This document shows, piece by piece, positions 36,195 to 44,876 of a stretch of 64,000 nucleotides of DNA (position 1 is its first letter; the number at the start of each line of letters is the position of its first letter). This stretch comes from Bradyrhizobium xenonodulans (GTDB lineage Bacteria; Pseudomonadota; Alphaproteobacteria; Rhizobiales; Xanthobacteraceae). Under the pieces are notes generated by a model. The model was not told the origin of the DNA and did no database searches. It saw only the letters and a program-made list of their open reading frames with translations. The stretch covers positions 2,572,501-2,636,500 of the forward strand of contig NZ_CP089391.1 in NCBI RefSeq assembly GCF_027594865.1. The letters run 5' to 3'. Made by a program: the position numbers and the translations under genes.

Positions 36195-37133
36195 ATGACT
36201 GGGGCACCCGATGTCCATATCTGCGAGGTCGCCGCGCGCGACGGTTTGCAGAACCTGGACGTCTTCGTTCCGACAGAAGCGAAGTGCGAGCTGATCGACG
36301 CGATTGCCGCCGCCGGCATCCGCGAGATCGATGCCGGCTCGTTCGTGCCGCCGAAGGTGGTGCCGCAATTTGCCGACGTGGACTCGGTGATGGCGCACGC
36401 GTTGCAACACAAGCGCACGGCAACGATCGGTGCGCTGGTGCCGAACTTCAAAGGCGCGGAGCGGGCGATCGCCGCGGGCGTCGGCGCGATCTATTTCGTG
36501 ATCTCCGCCAGCGAGAGCCACAACCTTGCCAATGTACGTCGCACGATCGAGGAGCAGCTGGACAGCTTTCGCGCGGTGCGCTCGGCGCTGGACGCTCTCC
36601 CGGTCGGCGGGCGTCCCCGCCTGATGGGGGCGGTCGCGACGGCGTTCGGCTGCTCCATCGAGGGGCCGATCAAGGAAGCTGCGGTCGGCCGGGTGGCGCG
36701 CGGCTTCGCCGAAGCGGGGGCTGACGAAATCGGACTTGCCGATACCGTGGGCTATGGAACGCCCGGCCTGATCAAGGACATCGTTCGCGTCGCGCGAAGC
36801 GAGGTCGGTCCTCAGATGCCGCTCAGGCTGCATCTCCACGATACGCTCGGCACGGGCCTCGCCAATGCTGTCGCGGGCCTCGATGCCGGAATTCGCAGCT
36901 TCGATGCCGCGGTATCGGGCCTCGGTGGATGCCCCTTTGCACCGGGCGCGCGCGGCAACATCGTCACCGAGGATCTCGTCTTCATGCTGGAGCGGATGGG
37001 GCTGTCCACCGGGATCGATCTCGACCGCCTGATGCGGACCCGCGAAATCCTTAGCCGTCACATCGCGCCCAGGCATTTGACCGGTCATCTGCACGAGGCG
37101 GGGATTCCGAAAGCGTTGCGGAGCGCCGCATGA
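36195..37133 (+). CDS. HMG-CoA lyase-like enzyme (DRE-TIM metallolyase)
   Basis: A 312-residue TIM-barrel lyase. HMG-CoA-lyase signatures are intact: VAARDGLQN with the catalytic Arg-Asp (residues 12-20), the metal-binding LHLHDT (near residues 214-219) and the active-site cysteine loop SGLGGCPFAPGARGNIVTED (near 243-262). These enzymes cleave 3-hydroxy-3-methyl acyl-CoAs such as HMG-CoA or citramalyl-CoA. The ATG at 36195 is preceded by GGGAGGG; a TTG at 36189 is less likely. The next gene, a CoA-transferase, overlaps by 4 bp, suggesting that the acid is first activated and then cleaved. Confidence 0.88.
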   Translation: MTGAPDVHICEVAARDGLQNLDVFVPTEAKCELIDAIAAAGIREIDAGSFVPPKVVPQFADVDSVMAHALQHKRTATIGALVPNFKGAERAIAAGVGAIYFVISASESHNLANVRRTIEEQLDSFRAVRSALDALPVGGRPRLMGAVATAFGCSIEGPIKEAAVGRVARGFAEAGADEIGLADTVGYGTPGLIKDIVRVARSEVGPQMPLRLHLHDTLGTGLANAVAGLDAGIRSFDAAVSGLGGCPFAPGARGNIVTEDLVFMLERMGLSTGIDLDRLMRTREILSRHIAPRHLTGHLHEAGIPKALRSAA

Positions 37134-38344
37134 GCAGCGCGTCCGACAAGACGCCACTTCGCCCGCTCGAAGGCGTGCGCGTCGTCGAGTTCAGCCAGAT
37201 GGTCATGGGCCCGAGCTGCGGGCTGATCCTTGCCGATCTCGGCGCCGACGTGATCAAGGTCGAACCGCCCAAGGGCGATCGCACGCGCGCGTTCAAAGGT
37301 CCGGCCTCGGGCTTCTTCAACACCTATTGCCGCAACAAGCGCAGCATCGCCCTCGACACCTCGGCGCCGAGGGGACAGCAGGTCGCGCGGCGACTGCTCG
37401 AGGGCTGCGACGTCCTGATCGAGAATTTCCGGCCCGGCCTGATGAAGCGCATCGGGCTCGACTATGAGACCGTCGCAACCTTCGCGCCGCGCTTGGTCTA
37501 CTGCTCGCTGAAGGGATATCTGCCCGGACCTTACGAGAACCGCCTTGCACTCGATGAGGTGGTCCAGATGATGGGCGGGCTCGCCTACATGACCGGTCTG
37601 CCCGATCGGCCGATGCGCGCGGGCGCTTCGGTCAATGACATCATGGGTGGCATGTTCGGTGCGATTGCGATCCAGGCCGCGCTTGCCGAGCGGCAGCGCA
37701 CCGGCCGTGGCCGCTACATCCAGAGCGCATTGTACGAGAACAACGTGTTCCTGATGGCGCAGGCCATGATGTACGAGACCGTCACGGGCGAACCGTCGAC
37801 GCCTTACTCCGTCAAGCAGAGCCCTTGGCCGGTCTATGACCTCTTCGACACGCGCGACGGCTCGAAGCTGTTCGTCACCATCGTCGGCGAGGAGCAATGG
37901 CAGGCATTTTGCCGCGCGTTCGATCGCGAATCCTGGTTGAGCGATCCGCGCTTCATCACCAGTCAGGATCGCGTCGATCATCGGGATTGGCTGATCCCGG
38001 AGATCGCAAGGATATTTGCCCGGTGGGACAAGTCCGCGCTCGCGCAAAAACTCGATCAGCTCGATCTGCCCTATGCGCCGGTGAACAAGCCCGGCGATCT
38101 CTTCGACGATCCTCATCTTAACGCCTCCGGTGGATTGATCGACATTGAGCTGCCGGATGGAAGTCACGCCAGGACACCGCTGCTGCCGGTCTCGATGGAC
38201 GGGCAGCGCCTGCCGAACCGCTACGATCCGCCCAAGGTGGGTGAGCATACGAGAGACGTCCTGACGGAAATCGGCTGCACGCCGCAAGAGATCGCGGAGT
38301 TGGCGGCGACAGGCATTGCGACGGCCAAGCCTGAAACTGCCTGA
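37130..38344 (+). CDS. CaiB/BaiF (class III) CoA-transferase
   Basis: A 404-residue family III CoA-transferase, which moves CoA between carboxylic acids through an aspartyl thioester. The catalytic Asp is in GASVNDIMGGMFG near residue 169. Also visible are [13 protein letters not shown] and the CRNKRSIALD CoA-site block. Start ATG overlaps the lyase stop (ATGA). This is a different branch from the Frc at 43534; the human SUGCT and bacterial itaconate/citramalate transferases belong to the same family. With the lyase it could form HMG-CoA or citramalyl-CoA from the free acid (inference). Confidence 0.9.
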   Translation: MSSASDKTPLRPLEGVRVVEFSQMVMGPSCGLILADLGADVIKVEPPKGDRTRAFKGPASGFFNTYCRNKRSIALDTSAPRGQQVARRLLEGCDVLIENFRPGLMKRIGLDYETVATFAPRLVYCSLKGYLPGPYENRLALDEVVQMMGGLAYMTGLPDRPMRAGASVNDIMGGMFGAIAIQAALAERQRTGRGRYIQSALYENNVFLMAQAMMYETVTGEPSTPYSVKQSPWPVYDLFDTRDGSKLFVTIVGEEQWQAFCRAFDRESWLSDPRFITSQDRVDHRDWLIPEIARIFARWDKSALAQKLDQLDLPYAPVNKPGDLFDDPHLNASGGLIDIELPDGSHARTPLLPVSMDGQRLPNRYDPPKVGEHTRDVLTEIGCTPQEIAELAATGIATAKPETA

Positions 38345-38384
38345 CGGCAGCGGTCATCAAAACAAGATTTGCGAGGAGGAATGC

Positions 38385-39428
38385 ATGAGGATCACGCGTC
38401 GCGAAGCGCTCATCGCGGGCTCGGCCTTCGCCGCTACGGCCTTTCCCCGTGTGTCGCGTGCTGAAGCGAAGGTTGCAAAGCTCGCGTTCGGGCCCGTCTC
38501 GCCGGTCTACGCGATCGGCATGATCGCGGAGCTGAAGGGGTACTTCAAGGACGAAGGCATCGATCCCAAGCTGGTCGCCGGCAATTCCGGCACATTCGGG
38601 CGCCAGACGCTCGCCGCGGAGCAGGCGATGTTCGCGCATGGCGACGCCAGCCATCCGCTCCAACTTTCCGCGCGGGGCAAGCCCTGCAAGATATTGCTCG
38701 CGACCGAAATGGTGTGCTCCTACGCCAATATCGTCGTCCGCAAGGATCTCTACGAGAGCGGCATCACATCCGTCGAAAAGCTGGCCGCCTACAAGCGGGC
38801 CAACGACGCCAAGCCGATCGTTGCCGCAACGGCAATCGGATCGGGGACCTGGGTCTACGGCACCTATGTGTTTGAGGCGCGCGGGCTCGGCGACAGGGTG
38901 AACTGGGTGGCCGGCGGCGGCCCGAACACCATGTTCCCTTCGCTCGAGACCAAGCAGTTCGATGCCATCATGGCGCCGCCGAGCTGGATCGTCGAAGTCG
39001 AGAAGAAGGGATTTGGCAAGGTGATCTACGACACCGCGAAGCCCGGGGAGTTCGCCAAGGATTTTGGCGGCACGGTACCGGTGCTGGTGATCTACGCGCT
39101 TGCCGATACGGTCACGCAGGACAAGGCGATGGCGCAGGCTTTCGTCAACGCCATCTACCGGGCCATGAAATGGGTCAAGGCCTCGCCGCTTGCCGAGGTG
39201 CAGGCGCTCGTGGCGCCCAAATATTTCGCCGGCGTCGATCCCGATGCGGTCACTGCCGAACTTGGATTCGACGTGTCGACCTGGTCCTATGACGGCACCA
39301 TCGACAAGGCCTCGTTCGAGCGCGGCGCCAAACCCTGGTACCGCAAGGGCACGGACATCCCCGCGACCAAGTACGAGGATGTCGTCGACCTGAGCTTCCT
39401 CGACGCGGCCAAGGCGAAATTCAAATGA
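38385..39428 (+). CDS. ABC transporter periplasmic substrate-binding protein (NMT1/TauA type), Tat-exported
   Basis: A 347-residue binding protein. ATG at 38385 follows GAGGAGGA at 38372-38379. The N-terminus, MRITRREALIAGSAFAATAF, has a twin-arginine motif and a hydrophobic core, so it is probably exported folded by Tat. The mature part matches the SsuA/TauA/NMT1-like fold (LAFGPVSPVYAIGMIAELKG near residue 35), a group that binds sulfonates, nitrates, pyrimidines and aromatic or small organic acids. It is followed directly by the ATPase and permease, so the cluster imports its own substrate. Confidence 0.88.
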   Translation: MRITRREALIAGSAFAATAFPRVSRAEAKVAKLAFGPVSPVYAIGMIAELKGYFKDEGIDPKLVAGNSGTFGRQTLAAEQAMFAHGDASHPLQLSARGKPCKILLATEMVCSYANIVVRKDLYESGITSVEKLAAYKRANDAKPIVAATAIGSGTWVYGTYVFEARGLGDRVNWVAGGGPNTMFPSLETKQFDAIMAPPSWIVEVEKKGFGKVIYDTAKPGEFAKDFGGTVPVLVIYALADTVTQDKAMAQAFVNAIYRAMKWVKASPLAEVQALVAPKYFAGVDPDAVTAELGFDVSTWSYDGTIDKASFERGAKPWYRKGTDIPATKYEDVVDLSFLDAAKAKFK

Positions 39429-40273
39429 TGTCCTCGCCCGTCCCCGGTCTTGCGCTTGCTCCGCAAGCGGAGAGCCCGGCCATCCCGGGCCGGCGCATCG
39501 CCGTGCAAGGCTTGATGAAATGCTTCAGCACCGGGAGCGGGCAATTCACGGCGGTGGACAACGTGTCCTTCGACGTGCGCCAGGGCGAGTTCGTCGCGCT
39601 GCTTGGCCCCTCCGGCTGCGGCAAGAGCACGATCCTGAACATGGTCGCGGGCCTGCTGCCGCGCTCGGGCGGGCGCATCTTGATCGACGACGACGAGGTC
39701 GAGCCGGGCAAAGTGAACCGGAAGGTGGGTTACGTCTTCCAGCGCGATACGTTGTTTCCCTGGCGGACCGTCGAGCAGAACATCGGATACGGCCTGGAGA
39801 TCGCAGGCGTCGCGAAGGCCGAGCGTGGCGAACGCGTCGCCAAGGCGGTCGACCGGGCCGGACTGACCGGCTTCGCCCAGACGTTTCCGCGCATGTTGTC
39901 CGGCGGTATGCGACAGCGCGTTGCGCTGATGCGGACGCTGATCCTGGAGCCGGAGATCCTGCTGATGGATGAGCCGTTCGGGGCCCTCGACACGCACACC
40001 AAGCTCGAGATGCACAAGACGCTGCTCGAGATATGGGAACGCGAGCGGCAGACCGTTCTCTTCGTCACTCACGATCTCGGCGAGGCGCTGACGCTCGCGA
40101 GCCGGATCATCCTGTTATCCGCGCGGCCGGGGCGATTGAAGGAGGATTTCGACGTCGCTATCCCGCGTCCGCGCGATCCGGTCGGCCTGCGCGAGACCGC
40201 CGAGTTCGGCCGGCTCTATTCCCATATCTGGCATTCGCTTGGCGAAGAATTTCGCCGAACCAGGGCGGACTGA
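39425..40273 (+). CDS. ABC transporter ATP-binding protein (SsuB/TauB type)
   Basis: A 282-residue ATPase. Walker A is GPSGCGKST (near residue 60), the Q-loop is VFQRDTLFPW, the signature LSGGMRQRVALMRTL, Walker B ILLMDEPFGALD and the switch His in FVTHDLGEAL. It overlaps the binding-protein stop by 4 bp. The Q-loop and signature type match nitrate/sulfonate/taurine family importers. Confidence 0.93.
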   Translation: MMSSPVPGLALAPQAESPAIPGRRIAVQGLMKCFSTGSGQFTAVDNVSFDVRQGEFVALLGPSGCGKSTILNMVAGLLPRSGGRILIDDDEVEPGKVNRKVGYVFQRDTLFPWRTVEQNIGYGLEIAGVAKAERGERVAKAVDRAGLTGFAQTFPRMLSGGMRQRVALMRTLILEPEILLMDEPFGALDTHTKLEMHKTLLEIWERERQTVLFVTHDLGEALTLASRIILLSARPGRLKEDFDVAIPRPRDPVGLRETAEFGRLYSHIWHSLGEEFRRTRAD

Positions 40274-40275
40274 TC

Positions 40276-41127
40276 ATGTCTTCTCGCCGCTCCGTCATCC
40301 TGTTCTGGCAGCTTGCCATCCTCGCTCTGACGCTCGTCGTCTGGCAGTGGGGTTTCGAGTGGAGCAAGATGCTCCTGCCCAAGGCCTATCTGCCGAAGAT
40401 CCTCGATCCGTACTTCGTGGCAAAGCCGTCGCTGATCTGGAACAGTTTCCTGCGCCTCGGCTGTTTCAGCGACGCGAGCGGCTTTCTCGCTTGTATCGGG
40501 AACAACGACAACAATCTCTGGGTGGCGACGCTCGTCACGCTCAAGAACACGTGGTGGGGCTTCCTGTTCGGCAGCGCCACGGGGATCGCAGCCGGCCTCG
40601 TGCTCGGGCGTTCCGATTTTCTCGCACGCGTGTTCGGCCCCTATGTCGTCGCGCTCAATTCGATTCCGCGCATTGCGCTGGTGCCGCTCGTCATCCTGAT
40701 CTTCGGGCTCGGCGATCTCTCGAAGATCGCGACCGCCTGGCTCGTCGTGTTCTTCGTCGTCTTCTTCAATACGTTCGAGGGCACGCGCGCTGTCGACCGG
40801 GATCAGATCGCGGCAGCTCGCCTGATGGGCGCCAGCGAATTCGCCGTCTTGCGGACCGTGGTCATTCCATCCGCTCTCGCGTGGGTGTTCGCATCCCTGC
40901 TTCCCGCGGTGTCGTTCGCGCTGGTCGGCGTCATCGTCGGCGAGTTCATCGGCGCCGAACGCGGTCTTGGAAAGCTCATCATCGAGGCAGAGGCGCGTGC
41001 CAATGCCAGCGAGATGATGGTGGCGATCTTCGTCATGATGATCGTCGGCATCGTGCTGGCCATGCTCGTGCAGGCGCTGCAATCATATCTGCTTCGCTGG
41101 CAGCCGCAGTTCGAGGGGGCGGGGTAG
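40276..41127 (+). CDS. ABC transporter permease (SsuC/TauC type)
   Basis: A 283-residue inner-membrane protein with about six spans. The EAA-type coupling loop is AARLMGASEFAVLRTVVIPSALAWVFASL near residues 178-206. ATG at 40276 lies 2 bp past the ATPase stop; the frame open from 40033 is spurious upstream of this. It completes the importer and ends the five-gene unit. Confidence 0.92.
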   Translation: MSSRRSVILFWQLAILALTLVVWQWGFEWSKMLLPKAYLPKILDPYFVAKPSLIWNSFLRLGCFSDASGFLACIGNNDNNLWVATLVTLKNTWWGFLFGSATGIAAGLVLGRSDFLARVFGPYVVALNSIPRIALVPLVILIFGLGDLSKIATAWLVVFFVVFFNTFEGTRAVDRDQIAAARLMGASEFAVLRTVVIPSALAWVFASLLPAVSFALVGVIVGEFIGAERGLGKLIIEAEARANASEMMVAIFVMMIVGIVLAMLVQALQSYLLRWQPQFEGAG

Positions 41128-41141
41128 GGCGACGCGCCGGT

Positions 41142-41232
41142 CGGGTGGGCAAAGGCGCGGAGCGCCGTGCCCGCCATCTTTTCGGAGATTGAGAGAGCAT
41201 CGGTGGGCACGCTTGGCCTTGCCCACCCTACG
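41142..41232. repeat. Palindromic intergenic repeat, copy 2
   Basis: A 91-bp relative of the element at 22190-22315: CGGGTGGGCAAAGGCGCG at the left and CCTTGCCCACCCTACG at the right, with inner GTGCCCGCC/GGTGGGCAC arms. It fills the gap between the permease gene and the SRPBCC gene and may end both convergent transcripts. Confidence 0.78.
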
Positions 41233-41247
41233 ATATGGATGCCCGCG

Positions 41248-41691
41248 TTACTGATTGATCTCGGGCTCGACGAGCTTCGCGAGATTTCGCAGCGATTCCT
41301 GCCAGCCGAGATAGCAGGCCTCCGGCGGAATGACGTCGGGGATGCCGGCCTGCGTGATGTCGACTTCGGTGCCGACCGAGACCTTCTTCAGGATCACGGT
41401 CACCTGGATCTCGCCGGGCAGATTGGGGTCGTCGAACTTGTCGGTGTAGCGCAGGCGCTCGCCGCGGACGAGCTCGAGATATTCGCCGCCGAACGAATGG
41501 CTGTTGCCCGTCGTGAAATTCCGGAACGACATCTTGAAGGTGCCGCCGACCTTCGGCTCGAGGTGATGCACGGTGCAGGTGAAGCCGTTCGGCGGAAGCC
41601 ATTTCGCCAGCGCGTCGGCCTCGAGGAAAGCGCGATAGACTTTCTCCGGGCTGGCGGTCAGGACGCGGTGCAGGCGGACAGTGCTGGGCAT
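41248..41691 (-). CDS. SRPBCC / AHSA1-domain protein
   Basis: A 147-residue START-like protein, typical of Activator-of-Hsp90-homologue-1-like proteins: RLHRVLTASPEKVYRAFLEADALAKWLPPNGFTCTVHHLEPKVGGTFKMSF, ending with a conserved GW-x-ESL-x-NLAKLVE helix. Such domains bind hydrophobic ligands; bacterial single-domain members have no assigned function. It stands alone. Confidence 0.85.
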   Translation of the reverse strand: MPSTVRLHRVLTASPEKVYRAFLEADALAKWLPPNGFTCTVHHLEPKVGGTFKMSFRNFTTGNSHSFGGEYLELVRGERLRYTDKFDDPNLPGEIQVTVILKKVSVGTEVDITQAGIPDVIPPEACYLGWQESLRNLAKLVEPEINQ

Positions 41692-42086
41692 GCTTGTGAT
41701 CCTCGCGAATAGATGGGCCCGACATTGGCGTCTATGGCCCCTTCATGTCACGAGGACGACCGGGGAGCCGCCGATCCGACAGGGTCCCCGCGATTTCTTT
41801 GCCTTTGGGAGATCGGCGGCGGCTGCGATCGGAAAACGCGGCGGCAAACGTTGCTCTGACGATAGTGGTTCGGCTGTCCCGGGCTCAGGGCGGAACTCGC
41901 GGGTGCCAATTAAGTCTGGCCAAGCCTTGCGGAGGGCGATGATGAGGTATACCTTGAGGCGGTTCGTTCAGCCGCTGTGCCTTGTTGAATGCGCCCGCGG
42001 GCTCCTTTTCCATCGACATCGACGAATTGAATTTGTTCTGCGTGACGATCACGCGGAGCGCGCGCGTGTGCGCTTTGGAGAAGAAA
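41692..42086 (+). other. Long leader region upstream of the cold-shock gene
   Basis: This 395-bp stretch has no convincing coding frame; frames listed across it are out of step with any family. It precedes a CspA-type gene, whose mRNAs in other bacteria carry long structured 5' leaders that act as thermosensors, so part of it may be leader RNA. I could not identify a promoter with confidence. Confidence 0.4.
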
Positions 42087-42296
42087 ATGACGACAGGTAC
42101 TGTGAAGTGGTTTAACGGCCAGAAGGGCTTTGGATTCATTCAGCCCGACGACGGCGGCAGCGATGTGTTCGTGCACATCAGCGCGGTCGAGCGGGCTGGT
42201 CTTGCGGGTCTCGCCGAGGGCCAAAAGGTCAACTTCGAGGCCAAGACCGACAAGATGCGGGGCAAGGTCAGCGCTGAGAATCTCTCGCTGGCTTAA
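42087..42296 (+). CDS. CspA-family cold-shock protein
   Basis: A 69-residue single-domain nucleic-acid chaperone. It begins [20 protein letters not shown] with the two RNA-binding motifs KGFGFI and DVFVHI. ATG at 42087 is preceded by GGAG; upstream residues in the longer frame do not match the family. It is followed by a clear terminator, so it is monocistronic. Confidence 0.96.
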   Translation: MTTGTVKWFNGQKGFGFIQPDDGGSDVFVHISAVERAGLAGLAEGQKVNFEAKTDKMRGKVSAENLSLA

Positions 42297-42306
42297 GTCC
42301 TCCAGT

Positions 42307-42333
42307 GCCGTTTCACGGATGTACTGAAACGGC
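42307..42333 (+). terminator. Secondary stem-loop after the cold-shock gene
   Basis: GCCGTTTCA (42307-42315) pairs with TGAAACGGC (42325-42333) around a 9-nt loop. No T-run follows; it probably protects the 3' end or acts with the stronger hairpin just downstream. Confidence 0.4.
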
Positions 42334-42339
42334 CATGCG

Positions 42340-42372
42340 ACCCGCTCGATCCCTGGATTGAGCGGGTTTTGT
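42340..42372 (+). terminator. Intrinsic terminator of the cold-shock gene
   Basis: ACCCGCTC (42340-42347) pairs with GAGCGGGT (42360-42367), extended inward by three weaker pairs, and is followed directly by TTTGTCTG. This is a textbook rho-independent terminator. Confidence 0.85.
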
Positions 42373-42394
42373 CTGTTGCCGAGCAGGGTTAATC

Positions 42395-42637
42395 ATGAGC
42401 GCCAAGAGGTCGGCCGAACCGTCACCCGAGAGCATCGCGCGCTCCAACCGTCAACGCTTGGCTGCCCAAGAAGGTGCGCAAGCGATGCTGGACGCCGAAA
42501 AGCAGGCTGTCGACCTTCGCAAGAACATGGCGCGGCTTCGCGAGCTCCGCGAAGCCAAGGAAGCGGCCGATGCCACACTTCAGGCGTCGTTGCCGGCCCC
42601 GACCCCGACGAAGCGCAAGAAAAAGGCTCTGAAATAG
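42395..42637 (+). CDS. Small charged hypothetical protein
   Basis: An 80-residue, helix-rich, highly charged protein (MSAKRSAEPSPESIARSNRQ, then a long helix with AEKQAVDLRKNMARLRELREAKE) and a Pro/Lys-rich tail ending KRKKKALK. No family is recognised. The regular heptad-like helix and a start at a normal distance from the upstream terminator support a real gene. Confidence 0.55.
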   Translation: MSAKRSAEPSPESIARSNRQRLAAQEGAQAMLDAEKQAVDLRKNMARLRELREAKEAADATLQASLPAPTPTKRKKKALK

Positions 42638-42691
42638 CCCACGACAATATCGCTGACGAACGACGGGAGGGGGCCGATCACATGCCAAAGA

Positions 42692-42916
42692 GTGCGGGTC
42701 GTGCCTAGAATCAAGCCGGACGGTGGTGGCACAATCACTTTCTTTCTCGCGCTCGGCGCGGGCCGGCAAATGTGCCGACTTGCAACGACGTTTCTGACCC
42801 AGAAGCAGGCCTTCAGCTATCTTCAGAAGAACCGAACCGAGTTCGAGCGCATCGCGCGGGCGCGGCTCGCTTCCGGGGAGCTCGAGGACGGGATCGTCGT
42901 GCTCTCGATGCTCTAG
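42692..42916 (+). CDS. Small hypothetical protein
   Basis: A 74-residue protein from a GTG start (an alternative GTG at 42701 would begin at PRIKPDGGGTI). It contains a hydrophobic patch (TFFLALGAGRQMCRLATTFL) and a helical region with QAFSYLQKNRTEFERIARARLASGELEDG. No domain is recognised. Coding is supported by amino acid composition rather than by homology. Confidence 0.5.
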   Translation: MRVVPRIKPDGGGTITFFLALGAGRQMCRLATTFLTQKQAFSYLQKNRTEFERIARARLASGELEDGIVVLSML

Positions 42917-42991
42917 CGTGGGACCGGGCGCCGATTTCGGCACAGCGCCCCTTGGTGCACACCTTGATCGTAACCACGCGCAAAACGCTTC

Positions 42992-43174
42992 CTATTCGGA
43001 GCGGCTGCCTTGCTTGGCCTCACGAGCCAATCGCTCGGCTTTCAACCGCTCGCGGTTCTGCTCGAAGGAATGCTGGGCCTTCGCGTAGTCATTCATCGGC
43101 TTCTGCGCTTTGACCGGCTTGAACGCCTTGTCGGCTTCACGCTTGGCGCGATCGGAAGATTGGTCTCTCAACAT
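42992..43174 (-). CDS. Small basic helical hypothetical protein
   Basis: A 60-residue, very charged protein (AKREADKAFKPVKAQK, then SFEQNRERLKAERLAREAK). GAGG precedes the ATG at 43174 by 5 bp. Composition is typical of small cytoplasmic helical proteins of Rhizobiales, but no function can be given. It is convergent with the previous gene. Confidence 0.55.
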   Translation of the reverse strand: MLRDQSSDRAKREADKAFKPVKAQKPMNDYAKAQHSFEQNRERLKAERLAREAKQGSRSE

Positions 43175-43480
43175 GTCGGCCTCGATTTGATCAACGAGCG
43201 CGGCCCCGGCGAGTGCCGGACGCGACGCATGTCTTGCGCAAGCTGATACGGATCGACGCCCTCCGGATCAGAAGGCGGCCAATTCGTCAGCGTTGGGCGG
43301 GTCCTTGCGAGGCGTTCAGTCACTCGCTGTGAAGGCGGCACGCTCGCATTTCCTAGAGCACACCGGTTAAGGGAGCAACGGCCGGCTGCCGCATCGGTTC
43401 CTCTGGACCAACCCATAATTTTGCGTCGGATGGTCCGGCGGGTGTGAAGCCTGCCGATTGCGGGACGTTGCTGCCGCCGC
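43175..43480. other. Intergenic stretch without a convincing gene
   Basis: About 300 bp between the 60-residue gene and the frc terminator. A minus-strand frame (43168-43416) could encode up to 82 residues but overlaps the start of the neighbour and has no recognisable ribosome site or family. I leave it uncalled. Confidence 0.4.
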
Positions 43481-43513
43481 CAACGAAAAAGGCCGCCGAA
43501 ACCGGCGGCCTTT
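43481..43513 (-). terminator. Intrinsic terminator of the gntR-oxc-frc operon
   Basis: AAAGGCCGCCG (43488-43498) pairs with CGGCGGCCTTT (43503-43513), an 11-bp stem with a 4-nt loop; on the minus strand the stem runs into TTTTTCG. It lies 21 bp past the frc stop. Confidence 0.88.
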
Positions 43514-43533
43514 CGCGTCTCAGATGATCGTGC

Positions 43534-44811
43534 TTACTCAGCGGCCTGCTTCTGCGGCGGGTCGAGCGCGCCGGACTTGTGGATGTCGGCGACCTGGTGA
43601 TCGCTGAAGCCGAGCACCGAGCGCAGGATCTCGTCGGTGTGCTCGCCGAGCAGCGGGGAGCGCTCCACCTCGCTCGGGGAGTCCGACAGCTTGATCGGGT
43701 TGCCGACCGAGATGTACTTGCCGCGGGTGGGGTGGTCGACCTCGACCACGGTGCCGGTCGCACGCAGCGACTGGTCCTCGGCGATCTCCTTCATCGACAG
43801 GATCGGGCCGCAGGGGATGTCGTCCTTGTTGAGGATTTCCATCGCCTCGAACTTGGTCTTGGTCATCGTCCACTGCTCGATGCGGGCGAAGATCTCGTTC
43901 AGGCGCGGCAGGCGCACGGCCGGCTTGGAATAGTTCGGATCGGTCTTCCAGGTCGGCTCGCCGATCACGTCGCAGATCTTCTCCCAGACCGGGGCCTGGG
44001 TGATGAAGTAGATGTAGGCGTTGGGATCGGTTTCCCAGCCTTTGCACTTCAGGATGCGGCCGGGCTGGCCGCCGCCGGAATCGTTGCCGGCGCGCGGCAC
44101 GGCGTCGCCGAACGGAATGCCTTCGCCGAACTGGCTGTATTCCTTGAGCGGACCATGGGCGAGGCGCTGCTGGTCGCGCAGCTTGACGCGGGCGAGGTTG
44201 AGCACGCCGTCCTGCATCGCCGCGGTGACGCGCTGGCCCTTGCCCGAATGCGTGCGCTGATAGAGCGCGGTGACGATGCCGAGCGCGAGGTGCAGGCCGG
44301 TGCCAGAGTCGCCGATCTGCGCGCCGGTGACGAGCGGCAGGCCATCGCGGAAGCCGGTGGTGGAGGCGGCGCCGCCCGTGCACTGCGCGACGTTCTCATA
44401 GACCTTGCAGTCTTCGTAGGGGCCAGGGCCAAAGCCCTTGATCGAGGCGACGATCATCTTCGGGTTGATCGACTGGATCTTCTCCCAGGGGAAGCCCATG
44501 CGGTCGAGCACGCCGGGGCCGAAATTCTCGACCAGCACGTCGCACTTCTTGATCAGCTCGGTGAGGACTTCCTTGCCCTTGGGGTTCTTGGTGTCGAGCG
44601 TGATCGAGCGCTTGTTGTGGTTGAGCATGGTGAAATACAGGCTGTCCACGTTGGGGATGTCCTGCAGCTGGCCGCGGGTGATGTCACCCACGCCCGGACG
44701 TTCCACCTTGATCACGTCGGCGCCGAACCAGGCCAGCAGCTGCGTGCAGGTCGGTCCCGATTGGACGTGGGTGAAGTCGAGAATGCGAACGCCCTCGAGC
44801 GCTTTGGTCAT
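43534..44811 (-). CDS. frc: Formyl-CoA:oxalate CoA-transferase Frc
   Basis: A 425-residue family III CoA-transferase that makes oxalyl-CoA from oxalate with formyl-CoA as donor. It matches the Oxalobacter enzyme closely ([44 protein letters not shown]). The catalytic Asp168 is in [10 protein letters not shown] and the mobile glycine loop is SGGGQPGR. One difference: the position of Trp48 of the Oxalobacter enzyme, next to the active site, is Gln48 here (TRGQLQD). It is the last gene of gntR-oxc-frc, with GGAG before the start. Confidence 0.95.
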   Translation of the reverse strand: MTKALEGVRILDFTHVQSGPTCTQLLAWFGADVIKVERPGVGDITRGQLQDIPNVDSLYFTMLNHNKRSITLDTKNPKGKEVLTELIKKCDVLVENFGPGVLDRMGFPWEKIQSINPKMIVASIKGFGPGPYEDCKVYENVAQCTGGAASTTGFRDGLPLVTGAQIGDSGTGLHLALGIVTALYQRTHSGKGQRVTAAMQDGVLNLARVKLRDQQRLAHGPLKEYSQFGEGIPFGDAVPRAGNDSGGGQPGRILKCKGWETDPNAYIYFITQAPVWEKICDVIGEPTWKTDPNYSKPAVRLPRLNEIFARIEQWTMTKTKFEAMEILNKDDIPCGPILSMKEIAEDQSLRATGTVVEVDHPTRGKYISVGNPIKLSDSPSEVERSPLLGEHTDEILRSVLGFSDHQVADIHKSGALDPPQKQAAE

Positions 44812-44876
44812 TGTGTTGCTCCGTACTCTGTGTCTGCCCCCGCCAACCGCAGGGATTAAGGGGTTGAAGGGAGGAC

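Noticed and set aside
36195..38344. Assigning the lyase/CoA-transferase pair to leucine degradation (liu) or itaconate use
   Set aside because: The other enzymes of these routes (methylcrotonyl-CoA carboxylase, hydratases, itaconyl-CoA hydratase) are missing, so a specific pathway name is not justified.
43168..43416. Possible 82-residue minus-strand gene
   Set aside because: No ribosome site, overlaps the start of a better gene, and shows no clear fold or family; left as uncalled sequence.
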